From CAITSH01 sp945892985 (GTDB taxonomy: Bacteria > Pseudomonadota > Gammaproteobacteria > Burkholderiales > SG8-39): DNA of 64,000 nucleotides. The position numbers and the translations under genes were made by a program. The notes below the pieces were generated by a model. It saw only the letters and a program-made list of their open reading frames with translations. It made no database searches and was not told the origin of the DNA. Of this stretch, positions 8,733 through 17,495 are shown piece by piece; within the stretch, counting starts at the first letter, position 1; every line of letters starts with the position of its first letter. The stretch spans positions 1-64,000 of the forward strand of contig CAMDDU010000007.1 in the NCBI GenBank assembly GCA_945892985.1, given 5' to 3'.

Positions 8733-9704
8733 ATGAAACGATCCTGCTTCGCCCCCCTGTTTGCCCTGATGCTTACGACCGCCCTGCCCGCCCAGGCAGC
8801 GGATCCCTACCCCAGCAAACCGGTGCGCATCGTCGTCGGTTTTCCCGCCAGCGGCATGTCCGACAACCTTGCCCGCGTTATCGCCAACGCGCTGACCCAG
8901 CAAATGGGACAGACCTTTATTATCGACAACAAGCCGGGCGCTGGCACCACCATCGCCGCCGATAATGTCGCCAAATCAGCGCCCGACGGCCACACACTGT
9001 TCATGCAGGACCTGACATCGCACGCGATCAGCGCCAGCCTGTACAAGAAGCTTCCCTTTGACCCGGTCAAGGACTTCACCACCATTACTCTGGTCGCCTC
9101 GACGCCGTTGGTGATGGTGGTCAATCCTGCCGCCAATATCAGCTCGGTAAAGGAACTCATCGATATCGCAAAAGCCAACCCGGGAAAACTCAACTACGGC
9201 TCGTCTGGCATCGGATCAATCCTGCATCTTTCAGGCGAGTTGTTTAAGCAACGCGCTGGGATCGACCTTCTGCACGTGCCCTACAAGGGCGCAACCGGCT
9301 CGACTGCCGCCATGATGGGCGGCGAAATCAACGTCACTTTTTCGACCATGCCAACCGCGGTGCCACTGGTTAAATCCGGACGCATCAAGGCGATCGCAGT
9401 GACCGCCGCCAAGCGCTCGGGCGCAATGCCCGACGTGCCCACGATGCAACAAGCGGGGATTCACGAATATGACGTCGTCCTCTACAACGGCTTTCTCGCC
9501 CCAGCGGGATTACCGGCGGACATCACCGCCAAGCTGCGTAACGAAATATTCAAGGCGCTGCAAACACCCGAAGTGAAGGCCTTCTACGCGACGGTGAGTG
9601 CCGACCTAATCACCAGCACGAGCGAAGAGATGGCCGCGCAAATCGTATCCGACATCAAGAAATACAGTCAGGCCGTGCGCGACTCGGGTGCCAAGGCCGA
9701 CTGA
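8733..9704 (+). CDS. Bug (TctC-type) periplasmic solute receptor
   Basis: 323 residues, full length. Signal peptide about 1-22 (ends AQAA), then the Bug start YPSKPVRIVVGFPASG, the central PDGHTL and LLHVPYKGATG motifs, and the C-terminal PADITAKLRNE helix. These proteins bind carboxylates or other small acids for TctAB-type transporters; no tctA or tctB is seen in the window. It is the first gene of an operon with a deacetylase-like protein, a hydrolase and an amidase, so the ligand is probably their substrate, perhaps an amide or ring-derived acid. Confidence 0.93.
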   Translation: MKRSCFAPLFALMLTTALPAQAADPYPSKPVRIVVGFPASGMSDNLARVIANALTQQMGQTFIIDNKPGAGTTIAADNVAKSAPDGHTLFMQDLTSHAISASLYKKLPFDPVKDFTTITLVASTPLVMVVNPAANISSVKELIDIAKANPGKLNYGSSGIGSILHLSGELFKQRAGIDLLHVPYKGATGSTAAMMGGEINVTFSTMPTAVPLVKSGRIKAIAVTAAKRSGAMPDVPTMQQAGIHEYDVVLYNGFLAPAGLPADITAKLRNEIFKALQTPEVKAFYATVSADLITSTSEEMAAQIVSDIKKYSQAVRDSGAKAD

Positions 9705-9741
9705 AACCCCGTTTAACCCGACTGACATCACGGAGAACCAC

Positions 9742-10650
9742 ATGAGCACAAAGCTGGCGCGCCATACCCGCTACGACTACTCGCCCATCACGGAGCGCAA
9801 GGACTACAGCTGGCCTGAGGGCAAGCGTCTCGCCTTTTGCCTGACCACTAACATCGAGTGCTTTGCCTTTGGCAAAGGCCGCGGCATGGATCCGGCCAAA
9901 CACGGTGAGCCACAGAATCACCGCAACTATTCCTGGCGCGACTATGGCAACCGCGTCGGCGTGTGGCGCCTTTTTGACATCTTCGACGACCTCAAGCTGC
10001 CGGTTGCACACAACACCAACAGCATGCTCTACGAATATGCGCCGCAGATATTCGACGCCATCCGCCGTCGCGGCGACGAAATCGTCGCCCACGGCCGCAC
10101 CAACGCCGAGAACCTTAAAGACTACATATGGGAAGCCGACGAGGCCCGCGTCATCGCCGAAGTGACCGAAACCTTCCGTAAAAACGAAGGCAAACCGCCC
10201 AAGGGCTGGATGGGCCCGGGGGCCGCCGAGAACGCCACAACACCAGACCTGCTAAAGGAGGCCGGCTACAAATACACCATGGACTGGCCCTCGGATGACC
10301 AGCCCTTTTACATGAACACGCGTGCGGGCAAACTCCTGTCCATTCCCTACCCGGTTGAGTTGAACGATGCGCAGCAGGCGATACACCGCGCCCACACGCC
10401 ACGCGATTTTTGCGAAATGATGGTGGACCAGTTCGAGGAAATGCTCGAACAGAGCGTTCGACACCCACTGGTCTACAACATCTCCATCCACCCCTTTATT
10501 TTCGGCCAGCCCTATCGCCTGCGCCCCTTCCGTGAAGCCCTCGAGCACATGGTCAAGCACAAGCTAAAAGACCGCGTCTGGTATTGCAAGCCCGAGGACG
10601 TTGCCGAGCACTGCTTCACACTGCCCCCCGGCACCATTCCCGGCGGCTGA
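9742..10650 (+). CDS. polysaccharide deacetylase / PuuE allantoinase-like protein
   Basis: 302 residues of the NodB-like carbohydrate esterase 4 fold, in the branch that includes PuuE-type allantoinase. Visible are LAFCLTTNIECFAFG at the first strand, IVAHGRTNAE, GWMGPGAAE and NISIHPFIFGQPYR. The usual catalytic Asp-Asp near the first strand is replaced by NIE, as in metal-independent relatives. The start at 9742 follows CGGAGAA; the open frame from 9688 overlaps the Bug gene and is not used. Context (amidase, hydrolase, Bug) supports C-N bond hydrolysis of a small molecule, not chitin. Confidence 0.8.
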   Translation: MSTKLARHTRYDYSPITERKDYSWPEGKRLAFCLTTNIECFAFGKGRGMDPAKHGEPQNHRNYSWRDYGNRVGVWRLFDIFDDLKLPVAHNTNSMLYEYAPQIFDAIRRRGDEIVAHGRTNAENLKDYIWEADEARVIAEVTETFRKNEGKPPKGWMGPGAAENATTPDLLKEAGYKYTMDWPSDDQPFYMNTRAGKLLSIPYPVELNDAQQAIHRAHTPRDFCEMMVDQFEEMLEQSVRHPLVYNISIHPFIFGQPYRLRPFREALEHMVKHKLKDRVWYCKPEDVAEHCFTLPPGTIPGG

Positions 10651-10733
10651 CCCTTCCCTACCCAGCCCCCGACATGCCCGCCTCAGCGGGCGTGAGAGCA
10701 ACACAACGCCCCCTGCCTAAAACGGAGCATGCA

Positions 10734-11639
10734 ATGAGCAAGAATTGGAGTACTGAATACACGGTTAAAAAAGGCGATGTCAGCCTGAAAGTCTATCGCC
10801 GCTGCAAGACCCAGCCGGCCAAAGGCAGCATGCTACCAGTCGTCTTCTTGGTGCACGGCTCGTCCTTCGGGGCGCTGGCCGGCTACGACCTGCAGGTGCC
10901 CGGCTACGCTGACTATTCGATGATGGATTTGTGCGCAGAGCACGGCTATGACGTCTGGACCATGGACCATGAAGGTTACGGCCAATCGCAGCACACCAAC
11001 TCCAACTCCGACATCACCTCCGGCGCAGCCGACCTTGCCATCGCCGCCGAACTTATCGAACGCGAAACCGGCGTCAAGGCGGCAGCCTACTACGGCCAAT
11101 CCTCGGGGTCGCTTCGCGTCGCACTATTTGCGCAAATGCACCCAGACCGCGTGACACGTGTGATCCTCGACGCCTTTGTCTGGACGGGTGCGGGTTCGCG
11201 AACGCTGATCAAACGGCGCGAAGGCCTAGCCGACTACCTTGCCAGCAACCGGCGCAAAGTAACGCGCGACTCGCTGCGTGCCGCGCTGCTACGCGACGAC
11301 CCGCAAAGTCTCACCGTGGACAAAGAAGTGCCAGATGCGCTCGCCGATGCCTCCCTCAAGGACGGCGACTCTGTCCCATCGGGAACATTCGTGGACATGT
11401 GCAGCAAGCTACCTCTCGTCGACCCAAAGAAAATAAACTGCCCCGTCTACATCATGCGCGGCGAACACGACGGTATCGCCACAATCGAGGACATCATCGC
11501 CTTTTACACGGCTCTTCCCAACAACGACAAGCACTTCTCGATGATTTCCAACTCGGCGCACATTGCGCCGCTTGGCAAGAATCGCGCTCGTTTTTACCAG
11601 ATGATGTTTTTCTTCCTTGACCTCAGGCCCGCGGGTTGA
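10734..11639 (+). CDS. alpha/beta hydrolase
   Basis: 301 residues. The hydrolase core shows FLVHGSSFG (oxyanion loop), DHEGYGQS, the nucleophile elbow YGQSSGS, the acid region MRGEHDG and a late His in SNSAHIAPL. The start at 10734 is preferred because GGAG precedes it; the frame open from 10584 overlaps the deacetylase gene. It is the third gene of the LysR-linked operon and the amidase starts 3 bases after it. Substrate unknown. Confidence 0.85.
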   Translation: MSKNWSTEYTVKKGDVSLKVYRRCKTQPAKGSMLPVVFLVHGSSFGALAGYDLQVPGYADYSMMDLCAEHGYDVWTMDHEGYGQSQHTNSNSDITSGAADLAIAAELIERETGVKAAAYYGQSSGSLRVALFAQMHPDRVTRVILDAFVWTGAGSRTLIKRREGLADYLASNRRKVTRDSLRAALLRDDPQSLTVDKEVPDALADASLKDGDSVPSGTFVDMCSKLPLVDPKKINCPVYIMRGEHDGIATIEDIIAFYTALPNNDKHFSMISNSAHIAPLGKNRARFYQMMFFFLDLRPAG

Positions 11640-11642
11640 TCC

Positions 11643-13013
11643 ATGGAATCGATGGACAAACTGTCTTCCACCCTGCTCGGCCTTTCGGCGCAAATCGCCG
11701 AAGGCCGATGTAGCAGCCTCGAACTGACCGAAGAAGCCTACAGCCGGATCGCCGACACCAAGGGCGAAGGCAAACGCGCCTTCATAAGGCTGTTCAAAGA
11801 GACCGCGATCGCAACAGCAAAATCCTGGGATACGTTGCGTGCGGCAAAATCCCCTCCACCCCCACTCGCCGGCATTCCAATTTCAGTCAAAGATTTGTTT
11901 GATGTCGCCGGCAGCACAACCACGGCAGGCTCGGTGGTGCTCAAGCGCAACGCGCCCGCTACCGCAGATGCGCCGGTGGTGGCACGCCTGCGAGCCGCCG
12001 GCGCGGTGATTATCGGCGCAACCAACATGACCGAGTTTGCGATGGGAGGCTTGGGCATCAATCCGCATTACGGTACCCCTCTTAACCCATTCGACCGGGC
12101 CACTGGCCGCATCCCGGGAGGATCCTCCTCCGGCGGCGCGGTATCTGTAGCAGACGCCATGGTAGCCGGCGCGATTGGCACAGACACCGCGGGCTCGGTG
12201 CAAATGCCGGCGGCGCTATGCGGCCTTGTGGGCTTCAAACCAACTGCACGCCGCGTGCCGCAGGCTGGATCCATTCCCCTCGCCCCTTCCGCCGACTCGA
12301 TAGGCCCGATCGCCCGATCAGTACAATGCTGCGCCCTGCTCGATTCGATTATTTCCGCAGACGGCAGCTCCGCGCCACGCGCCATAGCCCCATCTCGACT
12401 GCGCATAGCGGTAGCGCAAACCCTGGTCCAAGACGACATGGAACCTGCTGTCGCCCAGGCTTTCTCCCGCGCCCTTGGGGCGCTCTCCAAAGCGGGCGTG
12501 CAAATCGTCGAAATTCCGCTCAAGGAACTGGCGGAGATTCCACAGGCCATGGCGAGATTCGGATTTTCGGTGGTCGAAGGCTATGCCTGGCATCGAGAAC
12601 TCCTCAGTGCACACCGCGATGAATACGACCCTTTCGTCGCCGCGCGCTTCGAAAAAGGCGCGTTGATTTCGGCTGCAGACTACATTGACCTACTGAGAAA
12701 CCGCGCTGACCTGATCCGCCGCTGCGCAACGCTGACTCACGATTTTGACGCCATCGCCATGCCAACGGTGCAGTTTGTCGCGCCGCCGCTCGCCGCTCTG
12801 CAGTCGGACGAACAGTTGTGGCTCGCAACCAGCCTGCGCATCATCCGCAACCCGGGCGTAGCAAATTTTCTGGACCGCTGCGCCATCACACTGCCCTGCC
12901 ACGACACGGGCTGCGCGCCGGTCGGACTAAGCCTCGTCGGCAACGCCATGAATGACAGGCACCTGCTAGCTGTGGCAACTGCGGTGGAAACCGTACTGCA
13001 GCAAAGCCGGTAA
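11643..13013 (+). CDS. amidase signature family hydrolase
   Basis: 456 residues, normal for amidase-signature enzymes (GatA-like fold), which hydrolyse amides to acid and ammonia. The Ser-cisSer-Lys triad can be placed: Lys83 in ISVKDLFD, Ser161-163 in GGSSSGG and Ser185 in DTAGSVQMPA. A second ATG at 11652 is a possible start. As last gene of the operon it probably carries out the amide-cleaving step of the pathway fed by the Bug receptor. It lacks GatB/GatC neighbours, so it is not the tRNA amidotransferase subunit. Confidence 0.9.
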   Translation: MESMDKLSSTLLGLSAQIAEGRCSSLELTEEAYSRIADTKGEGKRAFIRLFKETAIATAKSWDTLRAAKSPPPPLAGIPISVKDLFDVAGSTTTAGSVVLKRNAPATADAPVVARLRAAGAVIIGATNMTEFAMGGLGINPHYGTPLNPFDRATGRIPGGSSSGGAVSVADAMVAGAIGTDTAGSVQMPAALCGLVGFKPTARRVPQAGSIPLAPSADSIGPIARSVQCCALLDSIISADGSSAPRAIAPSRLRIAVAQTLVQDDMEPAVAQAFSRALGALSKAGVQIVEIPLKELAEIPQAMARFGFSVVEGYAWHRELLSAHRDEYDPFVAARFEKGALISAADYIDLLRNRADLIRRCATLTHDFDAIAMPTVQFVAPPLAALQSDEQLWLATSLRIIRNPGVANFLDRCAITLPCHDTGCAPVGLSLVGNAMNDRHLLAVATAVETVLQQSR

Positions 13014-13145
13014 AGCTCGCCTCTCCCCTGCCAAGCGGCGGCGCAATACATCAGCTTGATATTGCCCGCCACGCCCCGTTCAATTGAAGGTTCGAAACCG
13101 AGACGCCGTTTGGTATTTTCAACCGGATGCAATGGAAAAATTGGG

Positions 13146-13625
13146 CTAGTTGAGCTTCCAGATATACCAGAGCAGGATCGTGGCAAACCCCAGCCACAGC
13201 AGGTAGGGCAACAACAGGATGCCGGCGAGCCGGTCGAGATACCAGAAGCGCTGCGTCGTCAGGATGACTGTCACCACCAGCATTGCCATTTCAACAAGAG
13301 CGAGATCGATGCGCTGAAATCCGAAGAACAACACTGACCAGCCAAGATTCAGGGCGAGCTGAACGCCAAACAACAAAAGCGCAATACGCACCGCACGCGC
13401 GTTGCCAAGCCGCCATACGCGCCATCCGGCAACGGCCATGAGAAAGTAAAGCACCACCCAGACCGGTGAGAAAAAGCCCTCCGGCGGATTGAACGCTGCC
13501 TTGTGCAGCCCCTGGTACCAGGTGCCGACGCTCGAATCGGTGACGAGCTTGCCCATTTCAAAACGCAAAAAAAGAATCAGCAGAAATACAGCCAGCCCTA
13601 TCGCACTCGCTCTTTGCGTTCTCAT
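13146..13625 (-). CDS. tspO: TspO/MBR family membrane protein
   Basis: 159 residues with five predicted membrane helices. Family features seen are WYQGLHKAAFNPPEGFFSPVW (shortened: WY, NPP, P-VW), LYFLMAVAGWRVW and LNLGWSVLFFG. TspO proteins bind tetrapyrroles and other hydrophobic ligands; in bacteria they are linked to porphyrin transport or stress responses. The gene is alone on the minus strand, convergent with the amidase, and its upstream region is shared with the divergent Bug gene at 13880. Confidence 0.93.
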   Translation of the reverse strand: MRTQRASAIGLAVFLLILFLRFEMGKLVTDSSVGTWYQGLHKAAFNPPEGFFSPVWVVLYFLMAVAGWRVWRLGNARAVRIALLLFGVQLALNLGWSVLFFGFQRIDLALVEMAMLVVTVILTTQRFWYLDRLAGILLLPYLLWLGFATILLWYIWKLN

Positions 13626-13629
13626 TTTT

Positions 13630-13743
13630 TTACGGGGCTTCGCTTACACATTCCGCATTATAGGTTGTCGTGAATCCCGGTTTGTTCGTCACCTTGGCCG
13701 GATCGCATCCAGTCAGTGCGAACACGAAAACGGATACGAGCAC
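13630..13743 (-). CDS. possible 37-residue lipoprotein upstream of tspO
   Basis: From GTG 13743 the reading is VLVSVFVFALTGCDPAKV and onward, with lipobox LTGC, ending 4 bases before tspO. No Shine-Dalgarno site is visible and the N-terminus has no positive charge. It could be chance sequence or a lipoprotein whose start was lost. Confidence 0.22.
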   Translation of the reverse strand: MLVSVFVFALTGCDPAKVTNKPGFTTTYNAECVSEAP

Positions 13744-13879
13744 GGACGGTGAAAATTCGTGCTGGAAAGTCGCGCCAAACCCCTTTACTATCCGGGTCGA
13801 ACACCGGAAGCGACCGCGGACGCGTGCATCAGACCCCGCCACACAGCATTCCGGATATCTTAATCAAGGAGAAGACACA

Positions 13880-14866
13880 ATGAATACCCCGCTGAATATT
13901 GGCGCGCGCCTTTTCGCGCTCGCCGCCGCCCTGCTTTTTACCGCACCCACCCTCGCCCAGGACGCCTATCCAAGCCGGCCGATCAAAATCATCGTGCCGT
14001 TCTCGGCCGGCGGCGGCAACGACATCGTCGCACGGCTGATAGGCGAAGAAATCCGCAAAGCCCTCGGACAGGCGGTCACCGTTGAAAACCAGCCCGGTGC
14101 GAGCACCATGATAGGCACGCGCTCGGTGATCAAATCGCCGCCAAACGGCTACACACTGCTGGTAGCCGATGGCGCCATGGCGATCAATCCGCTGCTATTC
14201 AAGGACATGGATTACGACTGGGACCGCGACCTCGCTCCCATCACCCTGCTGGTCCGGGTGCCGAACGTGCTGACGGTGCACGCCGAATTGCCCATACGCA
14301 ACATGCAGGAGCTGGTCGCCTATGCCAAGACCCATGACATCGCCTACTCCTCCAGCGGAACGGGCAATGCCAACCATCTCAGCGGCGAACTCATCAACAA
14401 GCTCGCCGGCACGAAAATAAACCATATCCCCTACAAGGGCGTGGCACCACAACTGGCGGATGTGGCCGCGGGCCACGTTGCCATGACCTTCGCCAGCATC
14501 GGCGCCTCGTTACCTTTCATCCGCGGCGGCAAGGCGCGGCCAATTGCGGTGTCCTCGACCACGCGCGTGTCCATTCTTCCCGACGTGCCCACGGTAGCCG
14601 AAACCCCCATGTTCGCAGGCTTTGATATTTCCAATTACTTCGGCTTTTTTGCGCCCGCGAACCTGCCCGAGCCCATCATGAAAAAGCTCAATGAAACGGT
14701 GACCAAGGCGCTAATGACACCGGAAATTTCCTCCAAGCTCAAGCAAATGGGCTTTGAGCCCTCGCCCATGTCGCCCGAGGGATTCCGCGCCTTCATCCGT
14801 ACCGAGGCAAAGCGCTACGAAAAAACCGTGATCGAAGCCAAAGTGAAACTCGAGAACGTGAAATGA
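13880..14866 (+). CDS. Bug (TctC-type) periplasmic solute receptor
   Basis: 328 residues: signal peptide 1-26 (ends TLAQ), YPSRPIKIIVPFSAGGGND, PPNGYTLL, INHIPYKGVAPQ and the C-terminal VIEAKVKLENVK. AAGGAGA precedes the ATG. Its last codons overlap the epimerase gene by 4 bases (ATGA), and that gene overlaps the PhyH gene in the same way, so all three are translationally coupled. The coupling suggests a sugar-acid-like or hydroxy-acid ligand. No TctAB components are adjacent. Confidence 0.93.
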   Translation: MNTPLNIGARLFALAAALLFTAPTLAQDAYPSRPIKIIVPFSAGGGNDIVARLIGEEIRKALGQAVTVENQPGASTMIGTRSVIKSPPNGYTLLVADGAMAINPLLFKDMDYDWDRDLAPITLLVRVPNVLTVHAELPIRNMQELVAYAKTHDIAYSSSGTGNANHLSGELINKLAGTKINHIPYKGVAPQLADVAAGHVAMTFASIGASLPFIRGGKARPIAVSSTTRVSILPDVPTVAETPMFAGFDISNYFGFFAPANLPEPIMKKLNETVTKALMTPEISSKLKQMGFEPSPMSPEGFRAFIRTEAKRYEKTVIEAKVKLENVK

Positions 14867-15744
14867 CGCCTTTCAATGAGCCCTCGCGCCTGAGGGTGTT
14901 GGTGACAGGCGGCGCCGGCAAGATCGGCACCGCCCTGCGCAGCCATTGGCGCGGCCGTTACGGCTTACTGCGCCTTGCGGACATTGCCGCGCAGGAGCCG
15001 GCCGGAGCCGGTGAGGAGATCTGCCATCTGGACATGCGCGACATCACCAGCGTGGAAAAAAGCATGGAGGGCATGGACTGCGTCGTGCACCTTGCCGGCA
15101 TCCCGCACGAGGACACCTGGGACAATATCCTGTCCGTAAATATCGAGGGCACTTACAACGCCTTCGAGGCGGCGCGCCGCCAGGGCGTGCGGCGTGTTGT
15201 TTTCGCCAGCTCAAACCATGTCATCGGCTTTCACCGCCGCGAAGAGGTGATCGACACCGACGCGCAGCCCAGACCCGATTCGCGTTACGGCGTATCAAAA
15301 GTCTTTGGCGAGGCCCTGGGCAGCATGTACGCCGACAAGTACGGCCTTTCCGTCGCCTGCCTTCGCATCGGCCCCTTTCGCACGCCGGACAAACCCAACG
15401 CACCGCGTGAACTCATGAACTGGCTCAGCCACGCCGACATGGCGCAACTGGCCGGCCGCTGCGTCGAGCATCCGAAGTACCACTTTGTCGTGCTCTACGG
15501 CGTCTCGAACAACACGCGCAACCGCTGGGATAATGCAAAGGTCGGCTTCATCGGCTACCGTCCGACCGACAACGCCGAGACCTTCGCCGGCGAATTTTCG
15601 ACCAACGCCAAACCGGAAGATCCGATCGCAATCCAGTTTCATGGCGGCATCTACTGCTCACGCGAGTTTGTCGGCGACACCACCCGCATGGATGACAGCA
15701 ACGCCAGCGCCGGCGCCTATTCAGGAAAAGGAAAAACAACGTGA
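14863..15744 (+). CDS. NAD-dependent epimerase/dehydratase (uronate dehydrogenase-like)
   Basis: 293 residues of the extended short-chain dehydrogenase family. The Rossmann motif VTGGAGKIG is at about 14-22, HLAGIPHEDTW at about 66-76, and the active-site YGVSK follows SR. Length, the pattern LDMRD and FASSNHVIGFH match uronate dehydrogenases, which oxidise hexuronates to aldarolactones. It overlaps the Bug gene upstream and the dioxygenase gene downstream by 4 bases each. Substrate specificity is inferred, not proven. Confidence 0.85.
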   Translation: MTPFNEPSRLRVLVTGGAGKIGTALRSHWRGRYGLLRLADIAAQEPAGAGEEICHLDMRDITSVEKSMEGMDCVVHLAGIPHEDTWDNILSVNIEGTYNAFEAARRQGVRRVVFASSNHVIGFHRREEVIDTDAQPRPDSRYGVSKVFGEALGSMYADKYGLSVACLRIGPFRTPDKPNAPRELMNWLSHADMAQLAGRCVEHPKYHFVVLYGVSNNTRNRWDNAKVGFIGYRPTDNAETFAGEFSTNAKPEDPIAIQFHGGIYCSREFVGDTTRMDDSNASAGAYSGKGKTT

Positions 15745-16613
15745 AAGAAACAGCGGTGAACACAGCTGGGCATACCAAGGACACCGCCACCGGCGACGAT
15801 GCCGCCGGACTCACAGCCGAACAGGTCGCCTTTCATCGCGCCAACGGTTACGTGTTCCCGTTCAGGGCCATGGACAAGGCCGATGCCGCGGGCTATCGCG
15901 CGCGCATCGAGGCATTCGAAGCCGAACACAAGGAAAACGCGGCGCAAATCCTGCGCCAGAAGTCCCACTTGGTCCTGAGCTTTGTCGCCGAGCTGGTGCG
16001 CCTTGATCCGGTGCTAGACAAAGTGCAGTCGCTCCTCGGACCGGACATCCTTTGCTGGTCTACCTCGTTTTTCATCAAAGATTCTGGCGACAAGCAGTTC
16101 GTCTCATGGCATCAGGACGCACAGTACTGGGGTCTGGAGGGCGATGACATGGTCACCGCCTGGATTGCGCTAACGCCGAGCAACATCAGCAACGGCTGTA
16201 TGCGCGTTGTCCCGCGCTCGCACCTGCAGGTGCTCGAACACCGCGACACCCATAACAAAGGAAATATGCTGACACGCGGCCAGGAGATCGCCGCCGAAGT
16301 GAACGAGTCGCAGGCGGTCGACCTGTGCCTGGAGGCGGGACAATTCTCACTGCATCACGAGCGCACCGTCCACGGCTCCAAGGACAACCACAGCGCCGAC
16401 CGTCGCATCGGACTGGCCATTCGCTACATCCACCCCGCAGCGCGGCAAGTGGTCGAGTCACGCGACACCGCCACCCTGGTGCGGGGCGTGGACCGTTACG
16501 GGCACTTTGGCGAAGAGCCCCGCCCGCGCTTTGACATGGACCCTGTCGCCGTCGAATACCTCGAGCAATTGCTGTCCAAACGAGCCGGTGGAAGCTATAG
16601 GCGCAAGACATAA
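15741..16613 (+). CDS. phytanoyl-CoA dioxygenase (PhyH) family protein
   Basis: 290 residues of the Fe(II)/2-oxoglutarate PhyH family, which hydroxylates acyl-CoA or small molecules. The iron site is WHQD (His124, Asp126) and a distal His211 in TVHGSKDN, with the Arg-containing strand RRIGLAIRYI after it. It starts with GTG inside the GTGA overlap with the epimerase. In bacteria outside lipid metabolism this family often acts on natural products or phosphonates; here it is coupled to a Bug receptor and a dehydrogenase. Confidence 0.87.
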   Translation: MKETAVNTAGHTKDTATGDDAAGLTAEQVAFHRANGYVFPFRAMDKADAAGYRARIEAFEAEHKENAAQILRQKSHLVLSFVAELVRLDPVLDKVQSLLGPDILCWSTSFFIKDSGDKQFVSWHQDAQYWGLEGDDMVTAWIALTPSNISNGCMRVVPRSHLQVLEHRDTHNKGNMLTRGQEIAAEVNESQAVDLCLEAGQFSLHHERTVHGSKDNHSADRRIGLAIRYIHPAARQVVESRDTATLVRGVDRYGHFGEEPRPRFDMDPVAVEYLEQLLSKRAGGSYRRKT

Positions 16614-16676
16614 CGGACGTCGCGAACGTAGCGGCGGTGGTGCGACCGGGTGCAATAGACCCGCAGGTGGCTCGAA

Positions 16677-17495
16677 CTAAAGCGACGCCTGCGGCGCAGC
16701 CAGAAACGCCAACACCGGACCCAGCACCGCTTCGGGTGATTCGACGACCGCCATGTGACGCAAGACCGGCACGATGTGCGCCGTGCCTTGCTTCGTTTCG
16801 AGGGCGAGACGCCGCGCCATCTCCGGGGTTGAACCGATGTCGTTCTCGGCGGTGATGGCAAGGGTCGGGCAGCTTATCTTCCCGCCCAAACCCTCAAGAA
16901 CATCGTCCGCCGTGGCAAAAAAGCGATAGGCCGCGGGGTAGCCCGGGCCCTTGTTGGCAAGCACGGTGGCGCGCACCTGCGCGATGATTGCAGGCTCACG
17001 CGCAATGAATGCGGGGGTGAACCAGCGTTCTATCGCCGTATCGACATTGCCACCAGGCCCCTCTTGGTCGAGTTGCGCCAGCCGTCCGGCGATGGCCTCG
17101 CGCTGGGCTGCACTGCGCGGCGCAATGCTGCACAACACCACGAGCTTCGCCGCTTGCAGCGGGAAGGCCGCCGCCCAGCCACGCGCAACGATGCCTCCCA
17201 GGGAAAAACCCAGCACGCTGGCATCCCTGGCACCAAGTTCGACCAACAGCGCTTGCAGCTGCCCGACAAAATCAGCCAGCGCGACCCGCTCCCCGATTGC
17301 CGGCGTCTTGCCGTGCCCGACAAGGTCGTAGCGGATGACGGTGAAACGCGGCTCGAGCAAGGGCAAGGCCCTTTGCCACATCGTCATATCCAGGCCCACG
17401 CCATGAATCAACACCAGCACCGGTCCGCTACCGGAGACCGCATACCGCGTGTTCCAGGCGCGCCCCGCGTTCACACCGACCGGCATGTCATTCAA
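16677..17495 (-). CDS. alpha/beta hydrolase (3-oxoadipate enol-lactonase-like)
   Basis: 272 residues. LVLIHGVGLDMTMW, YDLVGHGKT, the nucleophile elbow LGFSLGG, AENDIGS and a late His in LRHMAVVE give a complete hydrolase core resembling PcaD and related lactonases. Its start overlaps the end of the Bug gene (17488) by 8 bases, so they are one operon; an alternative ATG at 17486 would give no overlap. Without other beta-ketoadipate genes nearby the pcaD name is not justified. Confidence 0.83.
   Translation of the reverse strand: MNDMPVGVNAGRAWNTRYAVSGSGPVLVLIHGVGLDMTMWQRALPLLEPRFTVIRYDLVGHGKTPAIGERVALADFVGQLQALLVELGARDASVLGFSLGGIVARGWAAAFPLQAAKLVVLCSIAPRSAAQREAIAGRLAQLDQEGPGGNVDTAIERWFTPAFIAREPAIIAQVRATVLANKGPGYPAAYRFFATADDVLEGLGGKISCPTLAITAENDIGSTPEMARRLALETKQGTAHIVPVLRHMAVVESPEAVLGPVLAFLAAPQASL

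Noticed and set aside
9688..9741. Longer start for the deacetylase-like gene
   Set aside because: It overlaps the Bug gene end, and a good ribosome site precedes 9742.
11738..12550. Several long minus-strand frames opposite the amidase
   Set aside because: They have no family motifs and mirror a GC-rich gene; the amidase catalytic residues are on the plus strand.
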